Below are positions 12,256-24,769 of a stretch of DNA of 64,000 nt, piece after piece. The number at the start of each line of letters is the position of its first letter. Position 1 is the first letter of the stretch. This stretch comes from Epiperipatus broadwayi (lineage: Eukaryota > Onychophora > Udeonychophora > Euonychophora > Peripatidae), in contig JAQFVV010006454.1 of assembly GCA_028023455.1 (NCBI GenBank), forward strand, positions 975,001-1,039,000, read 5' to 3'. The notes below the pieces were generated by a model, which was given only the letters and a program-made list of their open reading frames with translations, did no database searches and was not told the DNA's origin. The position numbers were made by a program, and so were the translations under genes.

Positions 12256-14884
12256 TTACTGTTATACTTAACATATTATAATCAGAAATATTAACTATAG
12301 TGAAACCTATAAAGGATCGACTTTAGTGAATCATAAATATTTTTTATGTTTAGAAGATTTTAGTTTTATTTCTTAGGAGACATTTTATTATTTTTAGAAT
12401 TTTATAATTTTTTATGAAACCAAGCAATTTTAGATGTAAGCATTGAATTACTTATACTAATAGAACACTATAATTTTTTTAACTTTTAAAAGGTATTCCA
12501 ATCTGAATGAAGTTATATCTGATAAACTGTATAACTTCCTTCATATTTTTACAATTAGCAGTTCTGCATCTCAAAATTATTCCTTATCCATATTGCAACA
12601 TCAGGTTATCAATATTCTATTACACAAGTAAATCAGTGAAAAATATTGCCAACTCAAATAATGACAATTTATAAATATAGAGATAAGTTTAAACAGTGCA
12701 TAAAAATTCTCTAGTTCAAATATTGCAAATTTAGATCAAAATTAACAAACACACTTTATTTCATCTTAAACTCAAAATTTGGAAGGAATGTTGGGATTGT
12801 CATCAGTAAAACGTTTTCACAAGTATGAAAAGAAATTAGATAATTAATATGATAATCAGCAAAAAGATCAGCCAATTAGAAATGTCAGATGACATAAAGT
12901 GTGTCATTTTCTGTACTTAACTACAGTATGAAATGGGTAAATTTTATTTCAGGGTTGACAGTTAATGAAAAAGTAACATATTTATTTTAAGAAAAGGTTA
13001 AATCATTGTTTTTTAACATAATCATGAAGAAATAAAATTTGAAGAGAAAATATTATTTCATTTTGAAACAATGTATTTGTATACAAAATGTTATACATGC
13101 ATAAACGTCTATAAACATAAACTAAAATAATATTATGCTGCAATAGATTAGATTGGTATCTTAGATTTTAGTACATGTCTTAGTTATTATCAGTTAACAA
13201 TGCAAAAAACTGAGAAGTAGAACATATGTACAATGGTATATCACTGAATAGTAAATATCAGGCAGTGATAAATATATATCTTAATGGCAAAAATTTAATA
13301 TGTGAAATATTCTTAATTTTTTTTTTTAATATAATTTAATGTTATGTTCTAGTTTTACTAAAATGTATATTAAAATAATTCTCAATTTATAGATCCAATT
13401 TGGGACTAATCATCAAAGAAACAAGTATATGTAACTAAAGAGTACTTGCAAATAAATTCAAAAGACATCATATGTTAATCTCTTCACCATAGTTAAAAAA
13501 ACAAATTGCAATCATATTTATTTTTTTAGTTTTGTTGTCAATAAATTAACTCTCATCAATACTCATTGACCAGTCAAGATTACCAGGGGATTTTTACTTC
13601 CTAGAAAAAAATCTAGATTTTTTTATGTTTTGATCAATATTGTACCTTATCTAAGAATTTATTACTTTTCTACCTGCAAAACATTCTGAAATCTGTTTAT
13701 GATATGAAACATTTTTTACTTGATGGAAGTCTTGGATTTAATAATATTTACAACTTTAAATTGATTCAAAATATTTCTAAATTTAATATCTGAATATGGA
13801 CTCATTGTAAATTAAAAGATTTAGGGAATGTTAATGTTTAACAGAAATGGTGGACTTAATCAGTGAAGAATTTATTAGCTTCATGCTCCCAAATCAAAAT
13901 GATTTTGATGTGCCTATATAATTAGGAAAATAGGTTGAGAGATAAGAGGGTCCCTCTTATCTTTATAAAGTCAAATCTTGCATTAAGATTTGGAGAATTC
14001 TCTCTTGCTAAAATTAAGCACTCAAGGTGCATGCACTGAGGTTTTAACCTTATATAAGTATTAATAAGTTAATGCAAAACAGTCTTTTATATGTTTGTAA
14101 ACAAAAAAAAGTAAATATCAATGTACTAATGCATTAAAAACATTGCTAATGTAATATTATTAATGTAAATAAAATTTTATGAAATGTCTTATACTTTTTA
14201 TTGATTAAATATTGAACCATTATGTATGTAGTATTTATGTTAATTAAATTTTAAGTATATAATATAAATATAATTATTATATTGTATTGAAATAAATCGA
14301 GATACTGCAAATGAAATATTATTTATATTGTACTGAAATTTTTAATTTTTGTTACTCTGATTTATTTAATTTATTTAACATACTAACTTATTAGTCATTA
14401 TTAATTATATATGATGGACAATGAGAAAGATGTTATTTAAAATAAACTATTCGTTTGAAGTCAAATGAGTGAATTATATCTTTCTGGTATAAGAGTATAT
14501 AGACAGAAAAGAACAAAAAACATTACTATTAATGGCAGTAGTAATAGAAATAATAGTGTTCTGAAAATTATTATTCATTTTTTTGGAATATGTGAATTAT
14601 AGATGGAATCAGATCACTTCTATTTCCACAGATTTTAAACATTAATTTACTACCTAAGGTGGGTTGAGATTACATATGAGTCTATGTAAATAAATTCATC
14701 ATACAAAAATCATATGACTCAATGCAATAGTACTATGCAAATTCTGGAGCTCGAGTTTCATGAATATCTACAGTTTCTGGCCCACTTCTGATAATTCTGG
14801 TGTTTGAATTTTTTATAAATTCCAGTAACCTTTCAACATTTTATTTATTTATTAATTATAAATAAATACTGAAATATCTTTTTT
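12256..14884. other. A+T-rich stretch without recognised genes
   Basis: Stops are frequent in all frames. A local inverted piece around 13935-13975 (GAGGGTCCCTC within AGATAAGAGGGTCCCTCTTATCT) forms a short perfect hairpin. Nothing else was recognised. Confidence 0.55.
13939..13961. repeat. Short perfect palindrome
   Basis: AGATAAGAGGG is followed by the complementary CCCTCTTATCT around a central T, an 11-bp stem with almost no loop. It is isolated in A+T-rich DNA; no gene flanks it, so it is unlikely to be a terminator. Confidence 0.7.
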
Positions 14885-14992
14885 TTTTCATATGTCATAG
14901 CATCTGCTGGGAGGAGAACCTGCAACAACTGTCTGCAACCAACTGCTTCCTTGCAAGGCAGCTGCGCTGACCTCTCAGCTAACAACGCTTGA
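14885..14992 (-). repeat. tRNA-like (SINE-type) fragment
   Basis: Read on the minus strand, this has an A-box-like GTTAGCTGAGAGGTCAGCG and, further on, a B-box-like GCAGGTTCTCCTCCC, in tRNA order and roughly tRNA spacing, with an extra repeat of GTTGGTTGCAG-like sequence between. It lacks a proper acceptor stem pairing, so it is not a working tRNA. A tRNA-derived SINE head or a tRNA pseudogene is the best guess. Confidence 0.5.
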
Positions 14993-17304
14993 TTAAAATA
15001 TCTTCTTGTAACCTCTGTTTTGAAATGCATTGCTAAAATTATAGAAAAATCTATAAAAATTATTTTCACACATATATTCTTTATTATTTATCTTACGACA
15101 AGATTATTCCTGACAATGTTACTTTATATAAAAGATGAGTTTTAAAAAAGCAGTAAAGTCTCAAATATCAAATCTGAAGTCTCTGCAATTCTTTTAGTTA
15201 TAATTTCAATCGTATTCATGAAAATCGCATCCAAAATATGCTTTAAGTTGTAGAATGTACATAGTCGATTAATCTTGTAACTTAATAATAAAAATTTAGA
15301 ATTTCCGAATCGTAACGTCAAATTTACAATTTTTTGAAATTCATTTGCATTAATAAATTAAACAATGGTAAATTATTGATCTCGATGTTAAGAGTCACTA
15401 TTATTTTCATAAATATGCTAATAATTCTATGATAGAAAATGTATATCTAAATAATTAAAATTTAATCATCTATTTATTTTCTTGATTTTTTTTTTTTTTA
15501 TATTATTATTATTTATTTAATTTTGTAAGCAGAAATTTATTTTGAAATGACTTTCAGTCAAAGTTGATTTTCCATTACTTGAATACCTTCAAATTAATTA
15601 GATTTTTTTTATTTCCCCCATACCTTAAATTAATTATTATAATTACATTTAAAGTGATTAATAAAGCAAATTGAATTTGTGTTTTAATTAAAATAATTTG
15701 TATAATTTTATTCAAAGAATGCCATTTAGAAATTTTAAAATGTGTGTTTTTAAAAATAAAAAGATTTTAAAATTCGATCACAAATATTATTTTAACTTGC
15801 CTAGAAATTTAATCTTTAAAAAATATATATCAACTTAAAAATAATTATTTTTTTAATTACTCTACTGACATTTTATCAAATAATTAGAAAAACAAAAAAT
15901 TGAGATCGAGCTGCCAATTGTATAATTTTATTCCGATAGGTGGCCATAAACTAATGTCTATCGTGATTAATTCTAATTTGGCTTTAATAAAATTACCTAA
16001 TGCGCCCAAGTTAGTAAAGATTTGACCTTTTTTTTTAAAAATAAAACAATATTTTAAGTAATAACTTATATATAACGAAATTCTCTATAATAAAAATTTC
16101 ATTTTTATCATATCATAAAATAAAAAAACTATTTAAAAAAACAAACAGATGGGTCATCAATATATATATATTGTAATGGACAAAACGTCTCTGCTGATAT
16201 TGCCAACATCCATCAACTGAGAATACCACTAGATTTACCATATAAAATTTCTTACATCAAAATACCCACACATCTTCATGGGATTTAACCTCTAATCTTT
16301 ATATAACAAAGCTATAATTTACTGGTTATAACGTCTAACAATTGATTTCTATAAAGCTGTCAACCATGACTAGTTATTTATTTTTATGTCCACTGGGTCA
16401 TAAAGATCTAGGGACTTTATAGAATATTCAGTGGAACACAGTATAAGCTGATAAGAAAGGAGTAGGTTTTATTAAAATCCATATTAAAATGATTTTGAGT
16501 TGTTGTATTTTATATATAGCCAATCTCAATAATTTAACCATTATATATATATATTCGGTCTATTAAATTATCTCAGTGGTACTAACTCTAACTTCAAGTT
16601 ATAAAAGCACTTCTCTGAAATTTCTAATATCTTTCTTAATACCGTCATGGACCAACTTTCAATAATGAATACTTAATAAATTAGTTGTTTGGCATATTAA
16701 AGTTAAGTTCAGTATGTGCATATATATATAGCTTCTGAATTTTACTTAGCAAAAGACAATAGCACAGATTCCAATGAATGATATTATAGTCAGAGGTACA
16801 GATATTATCAATTTAAGTATTCTTAACAATATACATTTAATATAATGTCAAAAATCATTATCATACAAGTTAATAATAGAATAACTTACTGCATTTACAA
16901 ATACTTCAACCACATACAAAAAATAATCACACAAATATTTAAATCTCTACTTCAAAAACCAAAGGATAAATGTATAAATCATCTGTCTATGGTGGGAATA
17001 TATCAAAATATATCTATAAAATAAGGTAAGTAAAATCTTTAGAAAATGCGTTACTAATACATACAACTACATCGATATGTTATTTATTATGTAAATACAA
17101 ATGCGACACACACACACACAGATATATATATATATATATCATAAGAAAAACAAAGATGTGTGTATTAATTGGCTGCTGATTTAGAGCACACTCACTATCA
17201 TTATGAATTCTAAAAACAACTTAAATTCACCACTGTTACATCCAAGAGGTAAATGGCATCGAATAATCTACACAGAATTGCTTGCATGTGTCAGTGATGG
17301 TTTT
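14993..17304. other. A+T-rich stretch; (CA)n/(TA)n microsatellite near 17107-17139
   Basis: No gene seen. Short TA runs occur at 16160-16170, 16543-16552 and 16721-16730. A compound (CA)n-(TA)n tract lies just upstream of the 3' end of the minus-strand RTE copy. Confidence 0.6.
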
Positions 17305-17651
17305 CATCAACAACCATTATCAATCCACTGCAGGATGAAGACCTTTCCAATCCATTTTCTCAGATCTCTAGTCTCACATCTTTACATCACCCCTGTACAC
17401 TTTCTTATTTCATCAATGCATCTCACATTTGGTCTCGTTATGGATCTTTTACAATCTTTTGGAATCCAGTTTTAAGATTTTAATTGTCTATCTGTTATCA
17501 TCTCTTCAAGCAATGTGTCCAGTCCAATGCCACTTTTTCAATTCTTTCAATGATCTCACTAACACTTGTTTGTTCTCTTAACTCATATATTATATTTTCT
17601 ATGTATTCTTAATATGCATCTCTTCATATTTCTTTGAGTGGGCTGAAGTCT

Positions 17652-18400
17652 CTATATTGCTTTTCTATTAAGTGTCCAAGCCTCAGATACATAAGTAAGA
17701 ACTGATAAAACACAATTATTAAAAAGCTTCCTTTTCAAACATAAAACAACTACATCATCTGCAAAATCTAAATGATTTAAATAATTTCCATTTACTTTGA
17801 TTTCTTTAGCTTTCCATTTTAATCCACAAAATACTTCTTGCATCACTGCTGTAAAATGTTTTGGAGATATGGATTCACTCTGTCTTACATTCTTCTCAAT
17901 GTTAACCTTCCTAGTATTATTATGTAATCTAATTGTTGCTGTTGCATTTTTATAAATTCTCTTTAGAATATGACAATATCCTGGATCTATATCTTGATGA
18001 TACAATGCTTTAATCACTGAAAAAATGTTTATAGAATCAAATGCCTTTTCATAATCTACAAATTCAAAGAATAATTGCAACCCATAATCCTTTATATAAC
18101 TTTTTTCAATACTTGGATATGATCTACTGTACTAAACCACTTTTAAATCCAGCTTGCTTTTTTGATTGGTTGAAATCCAATGTTCTCTGTAGATAAGTTG
18201 AAATTATTTTAGTAAAAAGTTTGTATAAAACTGATAAAAGACTGATAAGTCTATAATTTCTAATATCTTCTTATGACCATTTTTAAATATTAATATTAAT
18301 GGTGCATTCTTCCAAATATCATTATCTGGAGCTTTTCCCTTCTTCATAAATTTAATTGCAAGTTTCACTTCTACATTTAAAATCCTGGGCAATTCAGATA
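17652..18400 (-). pseudogene. RTE reverse transcriptase domain (broken)
   Basis: This encoded the polymerase that copies the element RNA at the nicked target. In the longest open piece (17652-18080, 142 codons) I see FVDYEKAFDSIN (motif A, with the catalytic Asp), IRLHNNTRKVNIEKNVRQ leading into SISPKHFTAVMQEVF (motif B region), and HLDFADDVVVL (motif C, the FADD box with both Asp present). Beyond it are VLSVLTYVSEAWTLN, the usual RTE sequence after the thumb. Upstream, 18204-18392 holds the LNVEVKLAIKFMKKGKAPDN pre-RT motif. The catalytic residues survive, but a Gly-Asp pair normally seen after VRQ is changed (QSES), the frame is split by stops between 18081 and 18203, and a stretch between FADD and the thumb appears deleted, because VVVLCLKRKLFNNCVLSVL is too short. 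Confidence 0.82.
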
Positions 18401-18874
18401 TTATAATAGATGTAGAAAGTACTTGTTTGTTATTATTATATAATTATTGATAGAATATCATCTCTATTTTTAATAATAGTTCCATCTTTTTTTTCTTATT
18501 GCACATCTAAGTTTCCTACCATTACCAAAATGTTGTTTTAGATTCTTGAGACTTTTATTCTCTTCTACAGATTTTATTGCTAGTTCACAATAATACTTTC
18601 TGATATCATTATCAATTCTTTTTTGCACCATTATATAAAATTCAAGATATTTCAATCCTTCTTAATGCATCATTTTTATATATCTTCATATTTCTTTCTT
18701 TCTTGCTGCTTTTTTCTACCATCTATCTTTGTTGCAGTTTTTAAAAGTGTGTCACTTATTTTCCTATTAATTTCATTCAAATTGGTATCATACTCAAAAT
18801 CTACTATTTGCATGTTTTAATTTAAATTCATTAAAATGTTTCTGAAGAGTAGGCATATCAACTGTAAATATTGT

Positions 18875-19650
18875 TCATCTTAATAATTTTTGTCTCTCTA
18901 ATTTTACAACATGTACAATTACTAATTGATGATCACTTCCTGTGTTGAATTTATTAAGGAAATTAAAATCTTGAAATATATATTTTCTGTTAGTCAAAAT
19001 ATAATCCAATTCATCTGTATTTTCATTTGGATGCTTCCATGTCCATTTCTTTTTAACGTTATTCTCAATACAAAAATTCATAATATAAATTTTTCTTTCT
19101 CTTCAAACTCCACAAGTCTATGTTCTCTATCATTTCTATTACCATAACCAAATTTACCTACAGCACTTTCATCTCTCATTTGTTTACCAATTCTAACATC
19201 AAAATATGTCATAACAGTTTTAAAATTATGTTCAGTCTGATCAAAAGCTTTGATACATCCAAATAAAAATCTTCTATTACTTCATCACTATGAGAACTTG
19301 TTGGAGCATAAATATGAATTATCTGCATTTGGTATCTATTCTTAAGTTGAATAACTAATCTTGACACACTATCTGATATATCATCAACTCCACAATATTG
19401 TTCTTCCACTTTTTATTTCTAATGAATTCTACTCTACTTATACTTCCAATATTTGTGTCTTTGTAGTAGAGTACATGTCCACTTTTTAGATCAATTGTCT
19501 CTTCATCTTTTTTTCTAACTTTACAAAGTCCAATAATGTCCTATTTAATATGAGACAGTTAGACTTCCAATTCTTGCAATCTTCCTTCATTTAAAAGTGA
19601 ACTGCAGATATAAGTGCCTAAATAAAAAGTTGTCATCAAATTTCAGTTTG
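18875..19650 (-). pseudogene. RTE APE-type endonuclease domain (broken)
   Basis: This encoded the endonuclease that nicks target DNA to start insertion. On the minus strand the pieces read, in order: LGTYICSSLLNEGRLQELE (N-terminal strand), GLCKVR (where GLSEVR with the catalytic Glu is usual), QIIHIYAPTSSHSDEVIEDF at 19209-19409, WTWKHPNENTDELDYILTNR at about 18950-19045, and FNTGSDHQLVIVHV at about 18905-18945. The SDH and LDY motifs survive. The GDFN segment lies in a damaged region near 19150-19230 and is not clearly readable. Several stops and frame changes separate the pieces. Confidence 0.8.
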
Positions 19651-19980
19651 GGTTTGTCGTCAGGAGATTCTTAGCACTTTCAATCTTTGCCCACCAACTG
19701 TTGCATTGTCTAGTGAATTTACAGTCTCTTAGGAATAAGGACCATGATTTATTTTTGTCCTGTCATGATTGTTTTCATCAATTAGAAAAAAATTTCATTC
19801 ACACTCATTGATCTGCTTTATTACGCAATTGAGAATAAAGACTATGGTGTTTTTTGATTTTAAACACAGATGTAAAAAGCCAATAAACTCATCATACTGG
19901 CTAATGCATGTTAGTAAGTAGCCCATCCATGTTTGTAAGCAATAACAAGAACTTACAGAGTGAATGTAATTATAAGAAAT

Positions 19981-20221
19981 TTGAACCCAGATTTCAAGCT
20001 CTCCTCAGCTATCCAATCTATCTCATATAACCGACACACATGTGAAAAAGATAAATGATCTCTGAGAGATGATGATCTGAACCAACTGATAAATGCTAGT
20101 TCAGCATGAAATACGTAGATTGGAGATCTTTTTTTTTTTACATGTATGCGGTCATATCTATCGATGGTATGAGATTGGATAGCTGAAGGAAGTTTAAAAG
20201 TCTGTGTTCAAATCCCCTATA
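19981..20221. repeat. Foldback repeat of the B-box family (copy 1)
   Basis: The left arm (about 19981-20066) and right arm (about 20118-20221) are diverged reverse complements: ATCCAATCTATCTCATA against TATGAGATTGGAT, and TTTGAACCCAG against GTGTTCAAATCCC. Between them is a core, GAACCAACTGATAAATGCTAG then TTCAGCATGAAATACGTA, shared with 25552-26022 and 46040-46250. GTTCAAATCCC at the outer end fits a pol III B box. Confidence 0.72.
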
Positions 20222-20955
20222 ATTAACTTTTATGCGTGCTTGTTTTAATTTTTCTATTTTTTATTCTGTATTGTTAAAATGTTTAATTTTATTATATATT
20301 TAAAAAATAATAATAATTGACATAATACAGTTACTTTTTAATGCTTAACTAAATTTAATCGCCAATTATACGGTTATTAGATCCGTTTGTGCATGATTTG
20401 AGGTATTAAATACTTTGATTTGCTAAAGAAAAACAGCAGGTATTCTAAGATATTATTGAACGACAAACTCTTTCGCAAACAGCGTGAAATCGTAATGAAA
20501 AATAATAGTTGATTCAAATAAATTTTCTTCTTACTGCTGTAAACGTTCTGTAAAGCTAAAGAATGGTATTAAAAAAGCACTGCAGAGAATGTAAACTTTT
20601 CTATTTAATGAATGCATTTTTATACAATAATTTTGTTTGCATATTTTTGTAAACACTGGTGTATTTGATTACCTTTATTACTTTATTTAATAATCTGTCC
20701 GAATATTTTTACATCTAATTATAACTTTATAACTTTTTTTTTGGGGGGGGGGGATTTAAAATCTTATTTCCATCTCTAGGTAAAAATATATATCATAAAA
20801 CGGCCTTTAAATAGACTATTGAAGAGCGAAGAATTCTCTGAAATTAACGAAAAAAAATAGATTATTTCCTAATATTTCTTAAACGTCGGTGGTGAGGGTT
20901 TATTTTTTACTTTCCTAAGAATAACTAATTGACCATTAAATAATCAATAATTGTG
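20222..20955. other. A+T-rich stretch with an 11-G run
   Basis: No gene seen. Positions 20743-20753 are eleven consecutive G, preceded by a T run. Confidence 0.6.
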
Positions 20956-21060
20956 CTATGTGTATGTGTGTATTCACATATACACGCAATAATAATAACT
21001 CTACGAATGTGTGTGTATTAACAGATACACGCAATAATTATGTAGCTATTACAAATATTC
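20956..21060. repeat. Degenerate tandem repeat with self-complementary units
   Basis: GTGTGTATTCACATATACAC followed by GCAATAAT, and GTGTGTATTAACAGATACAC followed by GCAATAAT, occur about 50 bases apart. Each unit can fold on itself (GTGTAT with ATACAC). Confidence 0.7.
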
Positions 21061-21142
21061 AAGTATGTGCGTGTATGCTAAAAGCATCACAGTAACGATT
21101 AAGGTTGGTCAGAGATAACCAAACTGACCACTTTGTACCTCG

Positions 21143-21549
21143 TGTCACGGATGACCAATGGAAATAGACTGTGTTACGTCCAGGACAGCGGGAACAAACA
21201 AGGTCAGATTTGCGAGGTGAAGTTGAAGGAAGGATGCGTTTTCTTGAGTGCACAAACACTACTTCATTTTCAGCTCGTCTCGCGGAGAGGCCTACCTCCG
21301 AACGTACCAAAGTAGACCTAGGGACCATTACAGGTCGTATAGACTTTAATATTATTTATTGTAAGCCTGCGGGCCTTTAAGATTAGAGTTGTATCTTAAT
21401 ATATTAGCCAGTTTTATCTTTGTAATAATTATATTATGTATTGATCCTCGTGTATGTATATAAATATAAACCTATTAACTCCACTACCGTGTTCGTGTGT
21501 TTTATTATATAATTACTTGTTGCTGTTGAATGCGATAACTCTCACTCGA
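21143..21549 (+). mobile_element. Probable solo LTR (Ty3-like) with 6-bp duplication
   Basis: A 407-bp block of clearly higher G+C than its surroundings, flanked on both sides by the same hexamer ACCTCG (21137-21142 and 21550-21555), as expected for a target-site duplication. It begins TGTCACGGATGACC. Inside is a TATA-like TATATAAATATAAA near 21458, then CCACTACCGTGTTCGTGTGTTTTATT near the end, which resembles the R-U5 part of Ty3-type LTRs. It ends CTCACTCGA rather than the expected CA, which weakens the call. Overlapping short open frames on both strands are not credible genes. If correct, the internal region was lost by recombination between two LTRs. Confidence 0.5.
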
Positions 21550-21555
21550 ACCTCG

Positions 21556-22389
21556 ATTATATATATATCCGACTAGTATCGGATATTGCACAGGCGCAGT
21601 CGCAAATTGGATGTTTGCATTTATTATCTATGAGTTGCTTCTTTATTTTTCGCTCTAATTAACATAGTTAAAACTTTATATGTTTATCATTTGAATTAAT
21701 TATGGAATTAATTATGGGAAAGCAATCTAATAAAAAAATTCTATGCTTGCTTGGGCTACAAAAATTGTTAAGCATACTTTAGACCTGAATTCCAGTTTTA
21801 TGGGCACTATATGCGGATGCACCAATTACGACATTATGAAGTTTTTAAATAACCAATTGTAAAAAAAAGTATTTTCCAACAATTCGGTAAAAAAGAATAG
21901 TAATGGAAATGGTGTTACATCTAGACTTTCCAAATAATTGTTGTTGAATGTTTGACTGTTTCATTTACTGTGGGTTTTTTTTTAAAAAATGTCATTCTTT
22001 TATAAAAAATCTCAAATCGATCTACACGTTTTCAATTTTTCAATTTATCCATTTCTAAAAGTATATTATTCTTATTGGTACATTATCTGTCAATCATTTA
22101 TTAGTTATTTGTTCGATTTGCTTATTTATTTATTAAACTGTAATTTGTTTATATTTAGGCATTTTTCATTATAAAGTAAAAAAAAAATACACAATAGACA
22201 CAGAAGTAGTAAAAAAGTATTTACAAGACGATAAAATTTAGCAAACAATATTTTTGAAAATGAAATTCTTTCCTATTTCATTGTATATTTAATATTAAGT
22301 AATATACGGACAGCTTATATTAAAGTTGTGGGAGATATGTTTGACACTTGTACATCAAAATGTAACAATTTACTAGCGATAAATACTGC
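21556..22389. other. A+T-rich stretch without recognised genes
   Basis: It starts with a TA run (21559-21567). An open frame at 21989-22174 is low-complexity and Phe/Leu/Tyr-rich, and probably accidental. Confidence 0.55.
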
Positions 22390-22394
22390 ATTAT

Positions 22395-22440
22395 GATGGA
22401 GATATATGTAAGAGACGGTGACCTGGGCCAACTTATCTTG
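22395..22440 (+). repeat. Short fragment of the B-box foldback family
   Basis: GATATATGTAAGAGACGGTGACCTGGGCCAACT matches, with substitutions, TATATGTGTAGAGATGGTAATCTGGACCAACT at 25847-25880. Only this edge is present. Confidence 0.5.
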
Positions 22441-24007
22441 GGAATCATTTGTCTTTTAAAATATGTTTATTCATATATTTTAAATTAAATGTTTGGTTAT
22501 GTAGAGGTTATTAAATACATCTATAAAAAATATTACACATGGGAAAAGAAAAAATAAGCTAAATAATTCCATATGTGTAAATGTTTAATTAAAAAGCAGA
22601 TATATTAATCTTTAAAATTTAAAGTTAATATTTAAGTTAGAGAGAATCTCTAGTTTAATAAATCATTAGTCATAATTATTATTGTATTTATTTAGAAAAA
22701 GTTGTGGCAAAGTTGTGGGTAGAGTAAGATTAGCACTTGTAATTCAAAATATAAAAATTAAATATTACACTCTTTAATATATATAATAATAGCTCTTTGT
22801 TAAAACATATTGCCAATAGTAGCTCAAAAATCACAAGATGATAAGCTATATGACCAACAACATAACTGTGCAATAGAATCTTAACCAAGAGAATAGCATT
22901 TTATTACTATTGATGGTATTTTATTTTTCATATAATAATATTATGATAATTTCACAGTAGAATCTCAATTTTAGAGATGAATCAAGATGTCAATAGGCTT
23001 TTATATTATTGAATTGCATAGTAGTTTATGTGAAGAATTAAATAAAGATCAGAACTCATTAAAGTCTAATATATAACCTTAAATTTACATTGCTACATTG
23101 AATTGTAATAAACTGATAGTAGCAAGCACTGAAGCACTGTCATCAAGGATAAATAAGTGTATAACTTACTTGGTTGCTAAAACTAATTTCAAATGGAGAA
23201 CATTCATAACTAAAACAAGACTCATGTAATATTTGTCTAAAAGTTTGCAATAATGGCATTTGTTTATTTGAAATTATAGTTGAACTATTTCCATCATTTA
23301 ATTATAAATATTTTTTGAAAAGGTCAAATTTTAATCATTTTCAATATATTCACTTAATAGTACTAATATAAATTTTAGTTTGCTACATATAACACAACAT
23401 TTCAATAGATACCATGTTCTTTTTTTCATGGTATGATGCCTAGATCTGCAACAGTGTTAGCATAAGAATTGAACTGGTAAACATTATATTCTTGATTATT
23501 AAATTTTCATTTAATGGGGCACTCTAATGGAATTAAGCTAATGATCTTTAGATTCATTCTTACTAAATTAAAGATAATTAATTGTCATAGGAACAAAATG
23601 AAGATGTTGAAAGAAGCCTCATAGATAAATATATAAATATCTACTGATTGTTTGCCTTTAACATATAACCTACTTGATTAGTTTATTACTTTAAAATCAA
23701 TATTCATGAAACTAAAACTTCAATTCCCATTCTAGTACTGTCACTAATCAGGTCAGAAACTCAAGAAAAAGAGAAAAAAAATAAAGGCATTCTTAAATGT
23801 TGTACTATATGTTAACCTTATTATTATTCATTGATTACTCTGTTTAGCACAGGTGGCAATACTGTATGGAGAGTTTTGCTCTGATTATTATTCCTAAAAA
23901 ATGAATGTATTTGAAAACAATTTAAATGTTTTTTTTTTAATTTAACCGGAATGATGAAAATGTTTACAATATGTAGAAAGTTCATCACTCCTATATATAC
24001 ATATTAT
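22441..24007. other. A+T-rich stretch without recognised genes
   Basis: No open frame or repeat boundary that I can support. Confidence 0.55.
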
Positions 24008-24125
24008 AAAAAAAAAAAATTAAACAAAGATATATATTATTATCTCTGTGTCTCCACTGAGCTATTGAAAAAAAAAAATTAAATAAAGTTATATATTATT
24101 ATCTCTGCATTTCCACTGAGCTAGT
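24008..24125. repeat. Two-unit tandem repeat, about 59 bp
   Basis: An A run, then AAACAAAGATATATATTATTATCTCTGTGTCTCCACTGAGCTA-type sequence occurs twice head to tail; TATATATTATTATCTCTG and CCACTGAGCTA are the same in both units. The units differ at a few positions. Confidence 0.85.
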
Positions 24126-24769
24126 GTCTTGGGCTAATGGTCTAAATATAAAATAAAGTGGGATCTTAACAGCACATATCTGCCAAATCTATAAATTTTC
24201 CAGGTTGAAATAACCTGGTGGCGCCCTGTAGTGGCAGATATGGTAAGACTGGAAATCTTCTGATCACTCTCTCCCTGACTATTATAATATATATATATAT
24301 ATATATTGAGATAGTAACTCATCTATGTCAATCTCTAATTTATTTTAAACATATCGTGGGTTGGTAAATTACAAATCAAATTTCAGCTCATTTACAGATT
24401 TTTTAAATATATGTTTATATCATATAAGTACACATTAACAAAGATCTGCATAAATAATTAATTTTAGTCAATTTTACTTTAGTTTTAAAAAAAAATAAAG
24501 AAACTTTTTTTATTGTAAGCAAAGTTATTTTAAATTATTTCTTTTATAATTTATATTACAGTAACAACACTTAATAATAATCTATAAAACTGTTATTCAG
24601 TTATTTTGTTTTTTATTTAATCTTGGAAAGAAAATTTTTAAGCCTTGTTCCTGGTTTTGAAAATGTTGGATTTTGCATAATAATATTTTAAAGATCATAT
24701 AAACCAGTAGATTTCTTAAATTCTTTTTTATATAAATCAAATGAATGAAAATAATTATTAGCTTATGTT
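24126..24769. other. Mixed-composition patch followed by A+T-rich sequence
   Basis: Positions 24126-24280 are less A+T-rich and include GGTGGCGCCCTGTAGTGGC, probably an old repeat of unknown class. A TA run lies at about 24284-24306. The rest has no recognised feature. Confidence 0.45.

Larger units (their letters stand above)
17305..19745 (-). mobile_element. RTE-type LINE, nearly complete coding span, decayed
   Basis: A minus-strand RTE retrotransposon of about 2.4 kb. Its 3' end at 17305-17345 reads, on the minus strand, the GETFILQ-like tail ending in a GTTGATG simple repeat. Going up the element come the post-RT region, the polymerase, and an N-terminal endonuclease, whose beginning lies near 19630 (LGTYICSSLLNEGRLQELE). 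The order EN-RT-tail matches RTE elements that are often annotated in animal genomes as craniofacial development protein 2-like. Multiple stops and frameshifts break the frame, so it cannot move on its own. The 5' boundary is uncertain; a few further codon-like stretches reach about 19745. A short open frame at 17203-17475 on the opposite strand is only the antisense of this 3' end. Confidence 0.85.

Noticed and set aside
17203-17475. 90-codon plus-strand frame
   Set aside because: Antisense of the RTE 3' end; the matching frame at 837-1046 is antisense to another RTE tail.
23850-23885. TGTATGGAGAGTTT shared with the end of the 12-kb foldback
   Set aside because: Only 14 bases match; too short to call a copy.
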